64,000 nucleotides of DNA from Naumovozyma dairenensis CBS 421 (lineage: Eukaryota; Ascomycota; Saccharomycetes; Saccharomycetales; Saccharomycetaceae): positions 1,195,259-1,259,258 of the forward strand of contig NC_016481.1 of NCBI RefSeq assembly GCF_000227115.2, given 5' to 3'. The translations under genes and the position numbers were made by a program. Numbering within the stretch: position 1 is the stretch's first letter; the number at the start of each line of letters is the position of its first letter. A model generated the notes under the pieces. That model worked only from the letters and a program-made list of their open reading frames with translations. It had not been told where the DNA came from and searched no databases. Of this stretch, positions 40,520-51,456 are shown piece after piece.

Positions 40520-41135
40520 ATGTCTTGAAGTCGTGAAAAACAATTGTCCATGATATGAATAAATAATCTCAGTAAAGATGATCTTTCCTTTCAAACACCT
40601 ATCACAGATCTTTTTACTATATATACTATATATTGTGAATATAATTTATGCGGCATATATGAGGATAACATCAAGTAAGTGTATGCATTATGTAGATACT
40701 CTATATGTAAGAGATCACCTGCTACATTGCATAACATAATATAACTTAACTGAGTTGTGAATTGATGTTTTTCTTTTGGTGTACGTAGAAAACTGAACAC
40801 GCGTAATCAGGCAAAGAAAAAAACGCTAACAGTATTTTGTAGCATTTAAGGAAAAAATATTTTTAGAATATTAAATTGACCAAGAAATACTAACACCTTT
40901 GTTCTAGGTTTTAAGTTACCATTTTTTTTGTTGCGATCTCGAGATTCTATTTCTTAAAAACTGTTCATTTTCTGCAACATAGGTACGTGTCTGGATTTAT
41001 CTAGCTATTATTTGTGTTAAAAAGTACCTAAAAGACTCCAGATCAGAAGATACTAAGCCTCGAGGATATCATTTCGTTCATCTATTGATACGACTTTCGA
41101 ATCAAATATTTCGTTATATCAACACATCCTTAACA
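40520..41135. other. IFA38-CDC28 intergenic region
   Basis: 616 bp forming the CDC28 promoter; TA-rich stretch near 40620 and an ACGCGT element near 40799. No gene seen. Confidence 0.55.
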
Positions 41136-42038
41136 ATGAGTGGTGAATTAGTTAATTATAAAAGGTTAGAAAAAGTTGGTGAAGGTACTTATGGTGTTGT
41201 TTACAAGGCGTTAGATATGCGTCAAGGACAAAGAATTGTTGCCTTGAAGAAGATCAGGTTAGAAAGTGAAGATGAAGGTGTGCCTAGTACTGCTATTAGA
41301 GAAATTTCGTTATTGAAAGAATTGAAAGATGATAATATTGTTAGGTTGTATGATATTGTTCATTCAGATGCTCATAAATTATATTTAGTTTTTGAATTCT
41401 TGGATCTAGATTTGAAAAGGTATATGGAGAGTATACCAAAGGAACAATCCTTGGGAGACAATATTATTAAGAAGTTTATGAGTCAATTATGTAAGGGGAT
41501 TGCATATTGTCATGCTCATAGAATTTTACATCGTGATTTAAAACCACAAAATTTGTTAATTAATAAAGAGGGTAATTTAAAATTGGCTGATTTTGGTTTA
41601 GCAAGAGCCTTTGGTGTTCCCCTAAGAGCATATACGCATGAAATTGTTACTTTATGGTATAGAGCGCCTGAGGTTTTATTAGGTGGTAAACAATACAGTA
41701 CAGGTGTCGATACATGGTCCATTGGATGTATATTTGCTGAAATGTGCAATAGGAAACCTATCTTCAGCGGTGACAGTGAAATTGATCAAATTTTCAAGAT
41801 TTTCAGAATATTAGGTACACCCAATGAAACCATATGGCCAGATATTGTGTATTTACCAGATTTTAAGACAAGCTTCCCGCAATGGCGTAGAAAGGATTTG
41901 CAACAAGTGGTTCCAAGTTTAGATCCGCAAGGGATTGATTTGTTGGACAAATTATTAGCATATGACCCTATCAATAGAATTAGTGCAAGAAGAGCAGTGG
42001 CACATCCGTATTTTCAACAAACAGGAACAAATGAATGA
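41136..42038 (+). CDS. CDC28: Cdc28, master cyclin-dependent kinase (Cdk1)
   Basis: A 300-residue kinase starting at the ATG at 41136 ([15 protein letters not shown]), the same start as yeast Cdc28 (298 residues). All CDK landmarks are present: glycine loop GEGTYG with inhibitory Tyr19, Lys38, the cyclin-binding PSTAIRE helix at 50-56, HRDLKPQN at 132-139, DFGLA at 152-156 and the activating Thr167 in [15 protein letters not shown]. No intron or frameshift is seen. It drives Start, S phase and mitosis with G1 and B-type cyclins. Neighbours IFA38 and CSH1 match YBR159W-YBR161W. Confidence 0.99.
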   Translation: MSGELVNYKRLEKVGEGTYGVVYKALDMRQGQRIVALKKIRLESEDEGVPSTAIREISLLKELKDDNIVRLYDIVHSDAHKLYLVFEFLDLDLKRYMESIPKEQSLGDNIIKKFMSQLCKGIAYCHAHRILHRDLKPQNLLINKEGNLKLADFGLARAFGVPLRAYTHEIVTLWYRAPEVLLGGKQYSTGVDTWSIGCIFAEMCNRKPIFSGDSEIDQIFKIFRILGTPNETIWPDIVYLPDFKTSFPQWRRKDLQQVVPSLDPQGIDLLDKLLAYDPINRISARRAVAHPYFQQTGTNE

Positions 42039-42265
42039 ATAAAATAAATGAACTATTAATGAATAATCAAACTGGAGCGTGGGAGGTAGGTGTTTTTCTA
42101 CCTCAGTTACCTAGTGCGTATACCATTCCGATACACGGTATATATATATATATATATATCAAGAAACGGTGCAAATAGACAAGATTTGTTGTCGAAAGAA
42201 GGAAGGAAGGAAGTTCTTTTCAGAAATTCAAACAAATCATTTATTTCTTAGCCAAAATAGGAATT

Positions 42266-42275
42266 TAGCCGCCCA
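42266..42275 (+). promoter_or_regulatory. URS1-like Ume6 site
   Basis: TAGCCGCCCA, the same decamer as before DUR1,2, nine of ten to URS1. Confidence 0.4.
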
Positions 42276-42288
42276 GCCTAAGACAAAA

Positions 42289-42329
42289 GAGGGTAACACA
42301 CAATTTTTTAAAAATTTGGTGTTACCCTC
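42289..42329. repeat. 11-bp perfect inverted repeat
   Basis: GAGGGTAACAC and GTGTTACCCTC flank a 19-nt A/T-rich loop that can pair further. It could form a cruciform or be a paired protein site. Confidence 0.85.
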
Positions 42330-43544
42330 CTGGAACGAAAGCTATTTTCCCCAGAATCAATTCCGCGGGTCGCCTTTGTACGAAGTCTTCCACGGGAACC
42401 AGTGCAACATCCGTAGAAAATAAGACAATAATGCCACCATACACCCATACCCCGTATAACCCAATTAGGAAATAAGTTTCTCGACGCGATAACCCTCGTT
42501 ATAGGGGCCCCTCTTAGTCAAGGGGTATTGCCCCCAGATAAGATCGCACACAAGAAGAAGGAAATGCCAACCCAACCTTGCACGCCCCTTTCTCAGAAAA
42601 CCCCCCGAATAGCTCTGCGCAGGTTTCTATGCAGACTCTCTTCGTCGTCTCGAACATTGACGTTTTCAAACCTTTCTGTATTGTTTCCAAACAATCAAAA
42701 AACAAAGTCACAACTAAATGCTCGAACGATTTCAAGGTTAAAGTGAATAGCTCAGTGAAAGTTAAAAAATTAGCTTCAATTCCAACATCAACTTATAGTA
42801 GACGTATTTTGTTGAACCAAGTTTACTTCCTTTTAACGTTACGCACGTCATACCCTCTTCCAATCTTCATTCGTTCCATTTTTTTTCTTGGGACAATACT
42901 CATTTTCAAAAGGCAGAGACTACTTGAATATCCTTTGTATTATCACAGAACCCAGCTAGCTCGGTGATAGTGATTAACTTCAGTCATTGTATTTTACATC
43001 TTCCTCAGAAGTTGTTATTTCCAACAATTAGGTCAATAAATTCAGCAGAGATAGTATATAAGAGAGTCATATTCATTCCACCGCATTCTCTATTACTAAT
43101 AAGCACCCCACACACTTACTATTCATACTTCCTTTGCCTTTTATTCTTTTATTCATTTTAACAATATTCACAACCAAAAGTGGAACTGATATAGAGAAAC
43201 TAAAGCAAGCAGGAAGCCCAAGAAAAATAAGTTTTATCAAGAAATCCGCTACCAAATTGAATCTCATCAAAACAATCTTTTTCTCACATAGATAATATTT
43301 TTGCATTGCAAAAACATTATATCCAGATTCATTCATACATATATACATCTGGTCATTTCTGCATAGTCAAATTTATTCATTTTTTTCCCCATTTTGACTC
43401 ACTTTTCATTGTCATCATCTTTGCAACTAATATCCTTCCTCCTCCTATTGTATCAATATTGATAGTTCCTAGACTATATCGTCATTTCAACAAACCAGGA
43501 GAAAAGAAAGGAATAAGCCAAACCATACTCATACATAATACACA

Positions 43545-44702
43545 ATGAAGAAAGAAATTAGATTTTTACTTTATGCCAATACCTTACTTTGGATTTTCAT
43601 ATTATACTACACATTCGATCTTCTGACATTAACAATAGACAACACATTCGAAGATGCATTACTAGATATAGATCTAAATCCTACCAAGGAACAACTAGGC
43701 AACTCAGACAAACCACAATTAATACCAAAAATAATTCATCAAACTTATAAGACAAATGATATCCCAAAGCAATGGATAGAAAGTCAAAAGAAATGTAAAG
43801 ATTTACATCCCGATTATAAATATATGCTATGGACAGATGAAATGTCTCATGAATTCATTAGAGAAGAATATCCATGGTTCCTAGAAACATTCGAAAATTA
43901 TAAATACCCCATCGAAAGAGCTGACGCAATTAGATATTTCGTCCTATCCCATTACGGTGGTGTATATATCGATTTAGATGATGGTTGTGAAAGAAGATTA
44001 GATCCATTATTAAAAGTACCAGCATTCTTAAGGAAAACTGCCCCCGTAGGGGTTTCTAATGACGTTATGGGATCCGTTCCAAGACATCCATTTTTCTTAA
44101 AATTGATTAAATCTTTGAAACATTATGATAAATCATGGTTCGTTCCTTATATGTCCATTATGGGTTCCACGGGACCACTTTATGTTAGTGTTATTTGGAA
44201 ACAATATAAAAGATGGGGGGTCCCACAGAATGGTGTTGTAAGAATTTTACAACCAGCTGATTATAAGATGCATACTTATTCATTTTTTTCCATTGCAAAA
44301 GGTTCATCATGGCATATGGATGATGCGAAATTCATGAAATCATTAGGGAATCATATCTTATCATGTGTCGTTGTTGGGTTCGTTTTCGCATTTTTTGTAT
44401 TATATTTGGAATATTGTATTTATTGTTGGCTCTGTTCTGTTTCAAGATTTTCTGGGTTTTCAACTTTTGTAAATCAATTGAATAATTGGTTTAAATGTTT
44501 GAATGAAAGATTGTTTACTAATAAGGATAATACTAGTCTTTATGGGATGAGAAATTATGATTTAAGAGAATATACGAAAAAGAAAAGGTTAAGAAAGGAT
44601 TCCAATTTACCTCATCATGATCTAATGATGCCAGATTTAGAGAAAAATCAAAGAGTGTCACTAAAGTCATCAACAGGTGATTTTAGTCGATCAAGATCGT
44701 AG
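43545..44702 (+). CDS. CSH1: Csh1/Sur1, catalytic subunit of mannosyl-inositol-phosphorylceramide synthase
   Basis: A 385-residue GT32 membrane enzyme. An N-terminal membrane segment (about 7-30) precedes the catalytic domain with IPKIIHQTYKTNDIP, ERADAIRYFVLSHYGGVY and the metal-binding Asp-Leu-Asp at 143-145 (YIDLDDG). A second hydrophobic segment at about 270-297 is followed by a basic cytosolic tail. With the regulatory subunit Csg2 it transfers mannose from GDP-mannose to inositol-phosphorylceramide in the Golgi. S. cerevisiae has two duplicates, CSH1 (next to CDC28) and SUR1. Position after CDC28 supports CSH1; the sequence itself does not distinguish them. Confidence 0.93.
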   Translation: MKKEIRFLLYANTLLWIFILYYTFDLLTLTIDNTFEDALLDIDLNPTKEQLGNSDKPQLIPKIIHQTYKTNDIPKQWIESQKKCKDLHPDYKYMLWTDEMSHEFIREEYPWFLETFENYKYPIERADAIRYFVLSHYGGVYIDLDDGCERRLDPLLKVPAFLRKTAPVGVSNDVMGSVPRHPFFLKLIKSLKHYDKSWFVPYMSIMGSTGPLYVSVIWKQYKRWGVPQNGVVRILQPADYKMHTYSFFSIAKGSSWHMDDAKFMKSLGNHILSCVVVGFVFAFFVLYLEYCIYCWLCSVSRFSGFSTFVNQLNNWFKCLNERLFTNKDNTSLYGMRNYDLREYTKKKRLRKDSNLPHHDLMMPDLEKNQRVSLKSSTGDFSRSRS

Positions 44703-45561
44703 GGGGGTTTCAATCTAAAAAGCACAAATCAAAACAAAAGGAACAATATATATATATATTCAACAATTCATGTTGTGTAAGTAATAAAGTTATACTATAA
44801 TAAAATCTAGAAATAGAAAAAAAACTGTAAAAATTTAAAGAAACTCGATTTTATGCTGCACCATACGTAGTTCTGTAACAGATATAATATCCGAATCTTA
44901 CAATAGCCAATGAGGTAAGTGTTGCAAGTTACAAATACTTGGGAGTTTCAAATATAAAATAACCATTTTCTGCGAACTTTATATATGAATCTATTTGTTG
45001 TTCTGAAAATGCAGTGAGTGGCGCCGTGCATAATTGCAGCTGTAAACTGAGAGACTGTATCACGTACATAGTTCGACTTGTACGTCTAAATATATTGGCT
45101 TGCTGAAAGGAGACAGAACTCAATGTATAGTAGTAGTAAAGATAATAATATGTTTTAAAAAATTTATAAAATAGTACAAATCCAGTTGCATCATAACAGT
45201 GTCCTCACTATACACAAAGTAAAAATAAGAAAGGCAATAAAAAATAAAATAAAAAATAAAACAGTAATAATTTAACAGTAGTAATATATAGTGTAACTTT
45301 GAGTAAGTAAGAGTCCAAGTGTCCAATGAGATGATGCTTAATAATAACAAAAACATGCCCGTCGGTATAAAAAAAAGGGAAAAGATTCAAAAAATACAAT
45401 TGATTTGATAATAATAGTAACTAGTTCGGGGTACTAAACAAAGTTTGTGTTAGGAAAGATCTTGGGACATTAGAAAAAAATGACATGAATAAAAAAGATA
45501 ATAGTTAGAAAAAAATGCATAATAGATGGAAAACGAGAAAAAAATGGAGACGTCCATGCGA
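44703..45561. other. CSH1-TOS1 convergent intergenic region
   Basis: 859 bp between the stops of two converging genes. AT-rich, with A/T runs and no supported gene. Confidence 0.6.
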
Positions 45562-46959
45562 CTATGGTAAAGCAGCAGCAGAGCCTGCTTGATTTAACCA
45601 TGAATTAACAGTATCTTCACTTAAGACATCATCAAAATCTTCACTAACCTCCACAATATGAATAGTATTATCGTTCCCATTAAAAATAACAGCAACTTTC
45701 AAAGAAGTTTCCGTTGGTCTAGTGAAATAATCTTGAGTACCACCGTCTTGACCATCATGAACATGAGAAATCAATTTATCAGATCCAGCAGTCAAAATTT
45801 CGAAAAGATCCATTTCACCACATCCAGTTTCCCAACATGAACAAGAAGCATCCCCATATTGTAAAGTACGTGGGATCTTTGCATTCAATAACCAAACAGC
45901 AGGCATATCTTGATTCATGGCGGAACCAGATGTATCACTTGGCATTAAAAATTCAAAAACGAAAATCTTATGATCACCACCAAACCCGTGGTAAGCAGGG
46001 ATACCATCTCTATAGTACCCACAGCCGTCGTTAGAGCCATCACATGAATCACCAGAGAAGATAATGAATTCTTTACCGGATGCCACTGTGACATCATCTA
46101 ATGGAGTGGCAGATGAACAACCAGTGATACCGTCTGAATTGGCGAATGAGATGGAATTACCGAAACATTGAGACCATGTACCTGAACCGGCAGTACCACC
46201 TTGATGGTTCATGAAAGTACAGTTAGATGTAGAACCTGGAGTGAAATAGGAAGCTCTTTCCCATGCACCTGCGACTGGGGCAGAGACTGAAGTTGAAGTT
46301 GATTTGGTGGATTTAGAAGTTGATGTACTAGTAGTGGTTTGTTCTTCTTCTTGTGGTTGAACCTTGGAAGATAAGATTGTTGAGACTTTAATATAAGAGG
46401 AGACAATTTCATTGTCTGCTTCTGGTGCTGCTTCAGCTGCTGCAGTAGTAGTTGGGAAAGTTTCAGCAACGTTAATATTTCCTACTGGAGTCACCGATTC
46501 ACCCTTAGCGTTAACGAAGACTGTAGCGGTAACTTCTACGACTTCCACAGCGACATCTCTCTTATGGCGATGTTGATGATTTTTCGTTGTTGTACATTCT
46601 TTTTCATTTGCGTCATTATTATCTCTCTTCTTTAAGTTAGATGATGATGAAGAAGCAGCAGGATAATAGACACCGAATTGCTTTAAATTGATTGGACCTC
46701 TGAAATGGACAGATAATTCTTCATTGAATGGGGATAAATTACCAGAGAATGAAGTAGATTGTTGTGAACATTGACAAGTGGATTCATCCATGTTTGTAAC
46801 ATCTTGGTATGATGAAGATAATCCTACATTTGAGTAAATGATAGCATCAGTTTCTGAACAGTAATAGTTACCACCTGAAAAGGTACATTGATCAGCTTTA
46901 ATGACCGTAGATAATAATGATATGATATTACCTACTATTAAAGTATTTGATAATTTCAT
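45562..46959 (-). CDS. TOS1: Tos1, secreted cell-wall glycosidase-like protein
   Basis: A 465-residue secreted protein with a signal peptide (about 1-21). Its N-terminal Cys-containing domain is followed by basic pairs suited to Kex2 cleavage (LKKRD near 109-113 and HKRD near 132-135). A Ser/Thr-rich linker (about 207-227) joins the C-terminal domain. This domain carries GCGEMDLFEIL, with Glu382, Asp384 and Glu387 spaced as in the ExDxxE motif of GH16-like beta-glucanases, and several cysteines. Tos1 is covalently bound to the yeast cell wall; its enzymatic activity is not firmly shown. No GPI signal is seen at the C-terminus (GSAAALP). Position between CSH1 and YSY6 matches YBR162C. Confidence 0.95.
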   Translation of the reverse strand: MKLSNTLIVGNIISLLSTVIKADQCTFSGGNYYCSETDAIIYSNVGLSSSYQDVTNMDESTCQCSQQSTSFSGNLSPFNEELSVHFRGPINLKQFGVYYPAASSSSSNLKKRDNNDANEKECTTTKNHQHRHKRDVAVEVVEVTATVFVNAKGESVTPVGNINVAETFPTTTAAAEAAPEADNEIVSSYIKVSTILSSKVQPQEEEQTTTSTSTSKSTKSTSTSVSAPVAGAWERASYFTPGSTSNCTFMNHQGGTAGSGTWSQCFGNSISFANSDGITGCSSATPLDDVTVASGKEFIIFSGDSCDGSNDGCGYYRDGIPAYHGFGGDHKIFVFEFLMPSDTSGSAMNQDMPAVWLLNAKIPRTLQYGDASCSCWETGCGEMDLFEILTAGSDKLISHVHDGQDGGTQDYFTRPTETSLKVAVIFNGNDNTIHIVEVSEDFDDVLSEDTVNSWLNQAGSAAALP

Positions 46960-48164
46960 TTATGTTGATTAATATTTTTATTCTGTTTTTATGAAGTTTC
47001 TAAATCGTATGAATGTGACGGTGAAGATAAAGATGTATTTGGTAGTATGTGATTGTCTGAGAAAAGGAACGACTATTAGTTAGTGAAGGTGAATCTGTAA
47101 GAAAAGAAGTTTGGATCTTTCTTTATTAATGTATATATCAATAATGATACCAGATATAGAGATGTGATTACAAAACTGAAATAAAAATGCCAAGAACAAA
47201 ATATTAATATAATGAATGATAAATTAAAATGTTATAAAAGATGAATATATTTAAAGAAAAGTATAAGTTGAGACTTGCAAAATAAAAGCGTGAATAAGTT
47301 TTGAAGAAAATATTAGGTACGTATACGGAATATTTGTTCAAAACAGGAGGAATGACGAGTGTTGCCAGGAAAATTCTCCAGTTTATATTTGTTTCCAAAA
47401 CGTTTTCAACGATATGAGAATGATTACTTAAGTCAAACAACAGTGGAAAAGAAAGCAAGCAGTGAAAAATTATTCATTTGTGCTGGTTCATATTGTTGTT
47501 GTTGTTGTTGTTGTTGTTCCGGAAGAGCAGAGGAACGAACAAGGAAGAAACTATTGCAGAAAACGAAGTTTCACCTCAGCCACTTTTATTTACGGGCCCC
47601 TACGAGCCCCTCTCTGTCATGTTACAGATGCTGTTTTAGGAAATTAGCCAACAAACAACAACGCGAATCATTCACCAGCCTGATTTCGCGTTACCTTCAC
47701 CCTCGCGTTGGCCTTTTCCCGAACTGGCGGCCACGACAGATAGATTGTTTTTTTTTTCCGGCCAGGGTAACACTATGGCAATACCCGGTGATAGCCGTCC
47801 CCACCGGGTAACGATATTTTCTACCCCGGGTAATCTGGTTGGAAACAAGTTGACGTGTTAATTTAATTTAATTTAATTAAATTGAATTATTCCGTCCATA
47901 TACTGTGTGTACGTAGTGTAATGTAACGTTGTTACCTTAAACAACACGTATGGCCAGTTAACCTGTACAATTCTTACTGCCACCATACCTACATGGATAG
48001 TTAAAACATTCTCTCATATATAGTAGCAATAGGTGAGTACAAACTACTAAAAGTTTATATATATATTTTTTTTTCATTCAGTCACGAGAAGAACCCAGCT
48101 AACCGCAAAGAACTTCTAAAATCTCATCGTTCCCTTACTTTCATCAAACTAATCAAAAACAAAA
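46960..48164. other. TOS1-YSY6 divergent promoter region
   Basis: 1.2 kb. Contains a TTG repeat (47493-47518), a GC-rich part (about 47560-47835), two perfect Reb1 sites and a TTTAA repeat near 47860. No gene supported. Confidence 0.65.
47804..47833 (+). promoter_or_regulatory. Pair of Reb1 sites
   Basis: CCGGGTAA occurs at 47804-47811 and 47826-47833, both in the same direction, 22 bp apart. Reb1 clears nucleosomes at yeast promoters. They lie about 340 bp before YSY6. Confidence 0.65.
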
Positions 48165-48365
48165 ATGGCCATCCAAACTCCAAAGCAAAGAATAGCAAAT
48201 GAAAAATTCAATAAAAATATTGAAAAACACAGAAAGTATGGTAAGAAAAAGTTAAACAAAAATGATGAAAAATCTCAATTACCAATCTCAAAAGTTTGGT
48301 TAGCTGTCATCTTATTCCTTTTGATTGGTGGTGGTGTCTTGGAATTAATAAGTTTCTTCTTCTGA
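48165..48365 (+). CDS. YSY6: Ysy6, RAMP4/SERP1-like ER membrane protein
   Basis: A 66-residue tail-anchored protein. The N-terminal half is basic (AIQTPKQRIANEKFNKNIEK, then RKYGKKKLNK) and the C-terminal half is a single membrane segment at about 43-65 (WLAVILFLLIGGGVLELISF). It is the same length as yeast Ysy6 (65) and similar throughout. The RAMP4/SERP1 family associates with the Sec61 translocon and helps membrane proteins under ER stress. It is divergent from TOS1 across a 1.2-kb shared upstream region containing two Reb1-type sites. Confidence 0.96.
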   Translation: MAIQTPKQRIANEKFNKNIEKHRKYGKKKLNKNDEKSQLPISKVWLAVILFLLIGGGVLELISFFF

Positions 48366-49143
48366 TCACGTTATTACTTGATTTCAAACAGTTCATTCTT
48401 ATGGTCCATGACATCATGTTATTAGAAAACAAAAAAGAACAAACAAAAACAATCGCATAGCCTCTTCGCTAATATATTGCATTATTTTTTTATCTATACT
48501 AATCACAAAAGATTTATTATTCTATCTCTCTTCAAATTGGTTACAGATAATACTACTTCAATTGGTTACTAGGGATAGCAAATATAAAAAACACTATCTA
48601 CCTGCCTTGCCTACCTACCTATCTATAACGAATATAATATAAAATTTAAAGAAAATATATATAATATGTACTATAATAAACAAATAATAATAATAATAAT
48701 AATGAGAAAACTTTTATGACTTTACGTACTTCCATTCTATCTATTATGTATTATATAGGCCATAGGTCGTTCAACATAGAATTGTCAGCGCTAATATGTC
48801 TGGCACTCTTTCGTACACTGTAACACAAACGTTAATTTAACCGCCCAACTTCATATTTTATTATTTTTCCTTAAGACATGAAATTTCAAAACATTTCAGA
48901 AACAAGTCGAAAAAAATATGAAACAAAGCTATGTTGAAGAAGATCGACCTTAGTAAGGGCCCATACTTTCTTTCCTAATTTTATCTAATGTTTACTGTAT
49001 AATTGTTTAATCTCTTTACATCTTTGGGATCGCTCATATATCTAAACTACACATGATAAATATGTCTTGAGTTTCTACAACCGATTATTCTCCCCAAAAT
49101 TAACATTCAAGAAACCTCTTAATATTAAATTTTAACCATTGAA
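48366..49143. other. YSY6-EXO5 intergenic region
   Basis: 778 bp with an AAT repeat (about 48682-48704) and TAACCGCCCA at about 48838. No gene seen. Confidence 0.55.
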
Positions 49144-50856
49144 ATGATAAGATTTCTTCCTATGAAAAACATTCGTTGTATTCATACAAGATTCAGAAAA
49201 ACAACGATTATAAACAATACTTTTAATGATAATAATAACAGTAATCATGAACTTGTATCAAATGAAGACCCAAGAATATTAACTCCAAAAGAAACAGACC
49301 TTATAAATAACCTCCCCATTTTCCAACAAAACAATGAAGCAATAAAATCAAAAATTTCAAACGGTTCATCCTTCAATAAGGAGAAAAAAGATTATATCCG
49401 AGCTAAAATTGATGTCTTAAAACCATTATTCCCATCAGAATCATATCCAGATCTCCTAGGTTATAACTTACCACATGATTCCATATCTCCATATATTGAT
49501 ACACAAGCATCCCTTGGAACAAATCGATTATCAGTAACAAAATTATTAACAAAATCATGGTGTGAATTAAGGACAACATACGATTTATACGCAGAATCAA
49601 GATTGAAAGATATCATACAGCCACCAAGAGATAAATATCTGGAATCAGGATCTCAAATACATAACACGTTAGAATTGGAATTACATCCAAAATTATTAGA
49701 TCTAGGGTGGGAGTTGGAACCAGATCTTTTCGATTCATGGTTCGATACTTTAAAGAAATTCGTTTCAATTTGGAAAATTGGTGAAAGTAGAGAAATTTTA
49801 ACTCATGGTTATTTAAATAACGAAACTTTGACTTTGCTTCTTGGGGATCAAATGGTTAGAGATGAAAATGATGTTTTAATTAGTGGGATTATTGATCATT
49901 TAAAAATACGGGATAAGATTAGGGACAAAAACAAAGATTCAAATGCTCAAAGAATGGATTTGGATTTGGATTTGGATTTGAATACAATGTTTAAAGATTG
50001 TGATAATATCGATACCGTTTTGGAAACATTGGAAAAGAATTTCGACACAATCAAAGAAAATAAAGAGATTTTAATTAGTGATGTTAAGACAAGATCAACA
50101 AATAAAATCCCAACACAATTCACAATCTTAAAGGCAACAAAATTACAAATCATGTACTATAAGTTTTTCTTAGAAAACTTAGGAATATCAGTAGCGGCAA
50201 CTTATCACAAATTACTAACGAATGCAGAAAGAAGAGGTATAGATCCGAATACAAGTATTGACCCTTATAAATTATTAACTTTCATGATATCGACAAATGG
50301 TATATTTGATGATGATATGGCAAAATTGAGAGACGGATTTGATATTGGATTTGAATTATTCGATTCTGAATTTAATATGGATTCTAGTACAGATATGTCA
50401 AATGTTTTTGATATGTCACATATTCAGTTAGATACTGAGGCTTTAAATATTCCACCTGAAACTATTGATAAATATAATGAGTTTTCAACTAACTGGTCAC
50501 GTCCTGTTACTTTAAAATATTTTGCAGCAAGGTTAGCTCAGTTTTATTTCTATATTGGTCAATTAGTTTCAAATCAATTATCAGTAGAATATTATCATCG
50601 TAATGAAAACTTCCATAATTTGTTGTTCAATTACGATGAAGAGTTTTTACAAACGAACGTCAAAGATAGTGGAAGCTTTTGGTTTGGGAAAAGAGACATT
50701 GAACCAATAAGGCCAAATGTTAAGAATTTTAAAACTTTTTGTAAATACTGTGACTACGCTGATGTTTGTGCTTGGAAATTTGAAGGTGAAGAGAAATGTA
50801 AAGAACTCGGATCAGATCTTCAAAACATATATGAAAAAAAAGATGATATGTCATGA
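49144..50856 (+). CDS. EXO5: Exo5, mitochondrial 5'-3' single-strand DNA exonuclease with Fe-S cluster
   Basis: A 570-residue protein matching yeast Exo5/Dem1 (585). The N-terminus MIRFLPMKNIRCIHTRFRKT is basic and amphipathic, as for a mitochondrial presequence; Met7 is an alternative start. Four cysteines expected to hold the 4Fe-4S cluster are visible: Cys140 in SWCELR and Cys533, Cys536, Cys542 in FCKYCDYADVC. The RecB-like nuclease core includes ISGIIDHLKI and ILISDVKTRST, with acidic and Lys residues expected to be catalytic. A short Asp-Leu repeat near 277-283 is a local expansion. In yeast it is needed for mitochondrial genome maintenance. It converges with GRX5. Confidence 0.95.
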   Translation: MIRFLPMKNIRCIHTRFRKTTIINNTFNDNNNSNHELVSNEDPRILTPKETDLINNLPIFQQNNEAIKSKISNGSSFNKEKKDYIRAKIDVLKPLFPSESYPDLLGYNLPHDSISPYIDTQASLGTNRLSVTKLLTKSWCELRTTYDLYAESRLKDIIQPPRDKYLESGSQIHNTLELELHPKLLDLGWELEPDLFDSWFDTLKKFVSIWKIGESREILTHGYLNNETLTLLLGDQMVRDENDVLISGIIDHLKIRDKIRDKNKDSNAQRMDLDLDLDLNTMFKDCDNIDTVLETLEKNFDTIKENKEILISDVKTRSTNKIPTQFTILKATKLQIMYYKFFLENLGISVAATYHKLLTNAERRGIDPNTSIDPYKLLTFMISTNGIFDDDMAKLRDGFDIGFELFDSEFNMDSSTDMSNVFDMSHIQLDTEALNIPPETIDKYNEFSTNWSRPVTLKYFAARLAQFYFYIGQLVSNQLSVEYYHRNENFHNLLFNYDEEFLQTNVKDSGSFWFGKRDIEPIRPNVKNFKTFCKYCDYADVCAWKFEGEEKCKELGSDLQNIYEKKDDMS

Positions 50857-51021
50857 ATATTATAACGTAGTAGGTGCCTCCTTGAGGTATATAAAAACAA
50901 CTTTTTTTTATTAAAATATAAATATTCCGTACCATGTATTATACATAAAAGTAGGTTTCTTCTCCTTTATTATTTTATGTACAGAACATATGTCATTCGA
51001 ATTAGCTCTCTTGTTTGATAT

Positions 51022-51456
51022 CTAGTCAAGTTGGTCTTTTGGTACCAGAACATCTGCTTCTTCAAATACACTAGTTAATTCACCTGATTTAGACATACTT
51101 ACAATGACGTCACAACCCCCAATAAATTCTTTATTTACAAATAATTGAGGAATCGTTGGCCATTGAGTAAATTCTTTAATCCCTTCTCGTAATTCTGCAT
51201 CATCTAACACATTAAATGCTTTAAATTTATTTGGATCTATGCCTTCATATCCAAGTATACCTATTGTGGCTCTCGAGAATCCACATTTGGGGAATTCAGG
51301 TGTTCCCTTCATAAATAACACGACAGGAGCTGATTCAATGGCTCCTTCTATGGCCTTTTTAGTTTCTGTACTAAGGAATGCTCTCGCTGACTTGTTGGTG
51401 AATAGGAGACGTTGTGTTGGAAGAAGCGTTCTACCAGCTAACCTTGGTAAAAACAT
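51022..51456 (-). CDS. GRX5: Grx5, mitochondrial monothiol glutaredoxin
   Basis: A 144-residue protein (S. cerevisiae Grx5 is 150). A basic presequence (about 1-28) precedes the glutaredoxin domain. The monothiol active site CGFS is at 58-61 within KGTPEFPKCGFSRAT. WPTIPQLFVNKEFIGGCDV supplies the glutathione-binding Thr-Ile-Pro loop and the GG motif. Grx5 passes [2Fe-2S] clusters from the Isu scaffold and Ssq1 to late-acting factors in the mitochondrial matrix. In S. cerevisiae it is YPL059W, the sister track of YBR163W, so its place after EXO5 shows a different set of post-duplication losses here. Confidence 0.97.
   Translation of the reverse strand: MFLPRLAGRTLLPTQRLLFTNKSARAFLSTETKKAIEGAIESAPVVLFMKGTPEFPKCGFSRATIGILGYEGIDPNKFKAFNVLDDAELREGIKEFTQWPTIPQLFVNKEFIGGCDVIVSMSKSGELTSVFEEADVLVPKDQLD

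Larger units (their letters stand above)
42039..43544. other. CDC28-CSH1 intergenic region with GC-rich patch
   Basis: 1.5 kb. A TA repeat (about 42138-42160) is followed by a GC-richer patch (about 42260-42600) with a URS1-like site, an 11-bp inverted repeat and the palindrome AGGGGCCCCT. The 129-codon frame at 42578-42967 has no domain and is probably not a gene. Confidence 0.6.

Noticed and set aside
42578..42967. 129-codon frame between CDC28 and CSH1
   Set aside because: No domain, odd composition and overlap with other frames of similar length; reads as chance in a GC-richer promoter.
47359..47811. 150-codon frame upstream of YSY6
   Set aside because: Contains a poly-Cys run from the TTG microsatellite, begins without ATG and overlaps a promoter with Reb1 sites.
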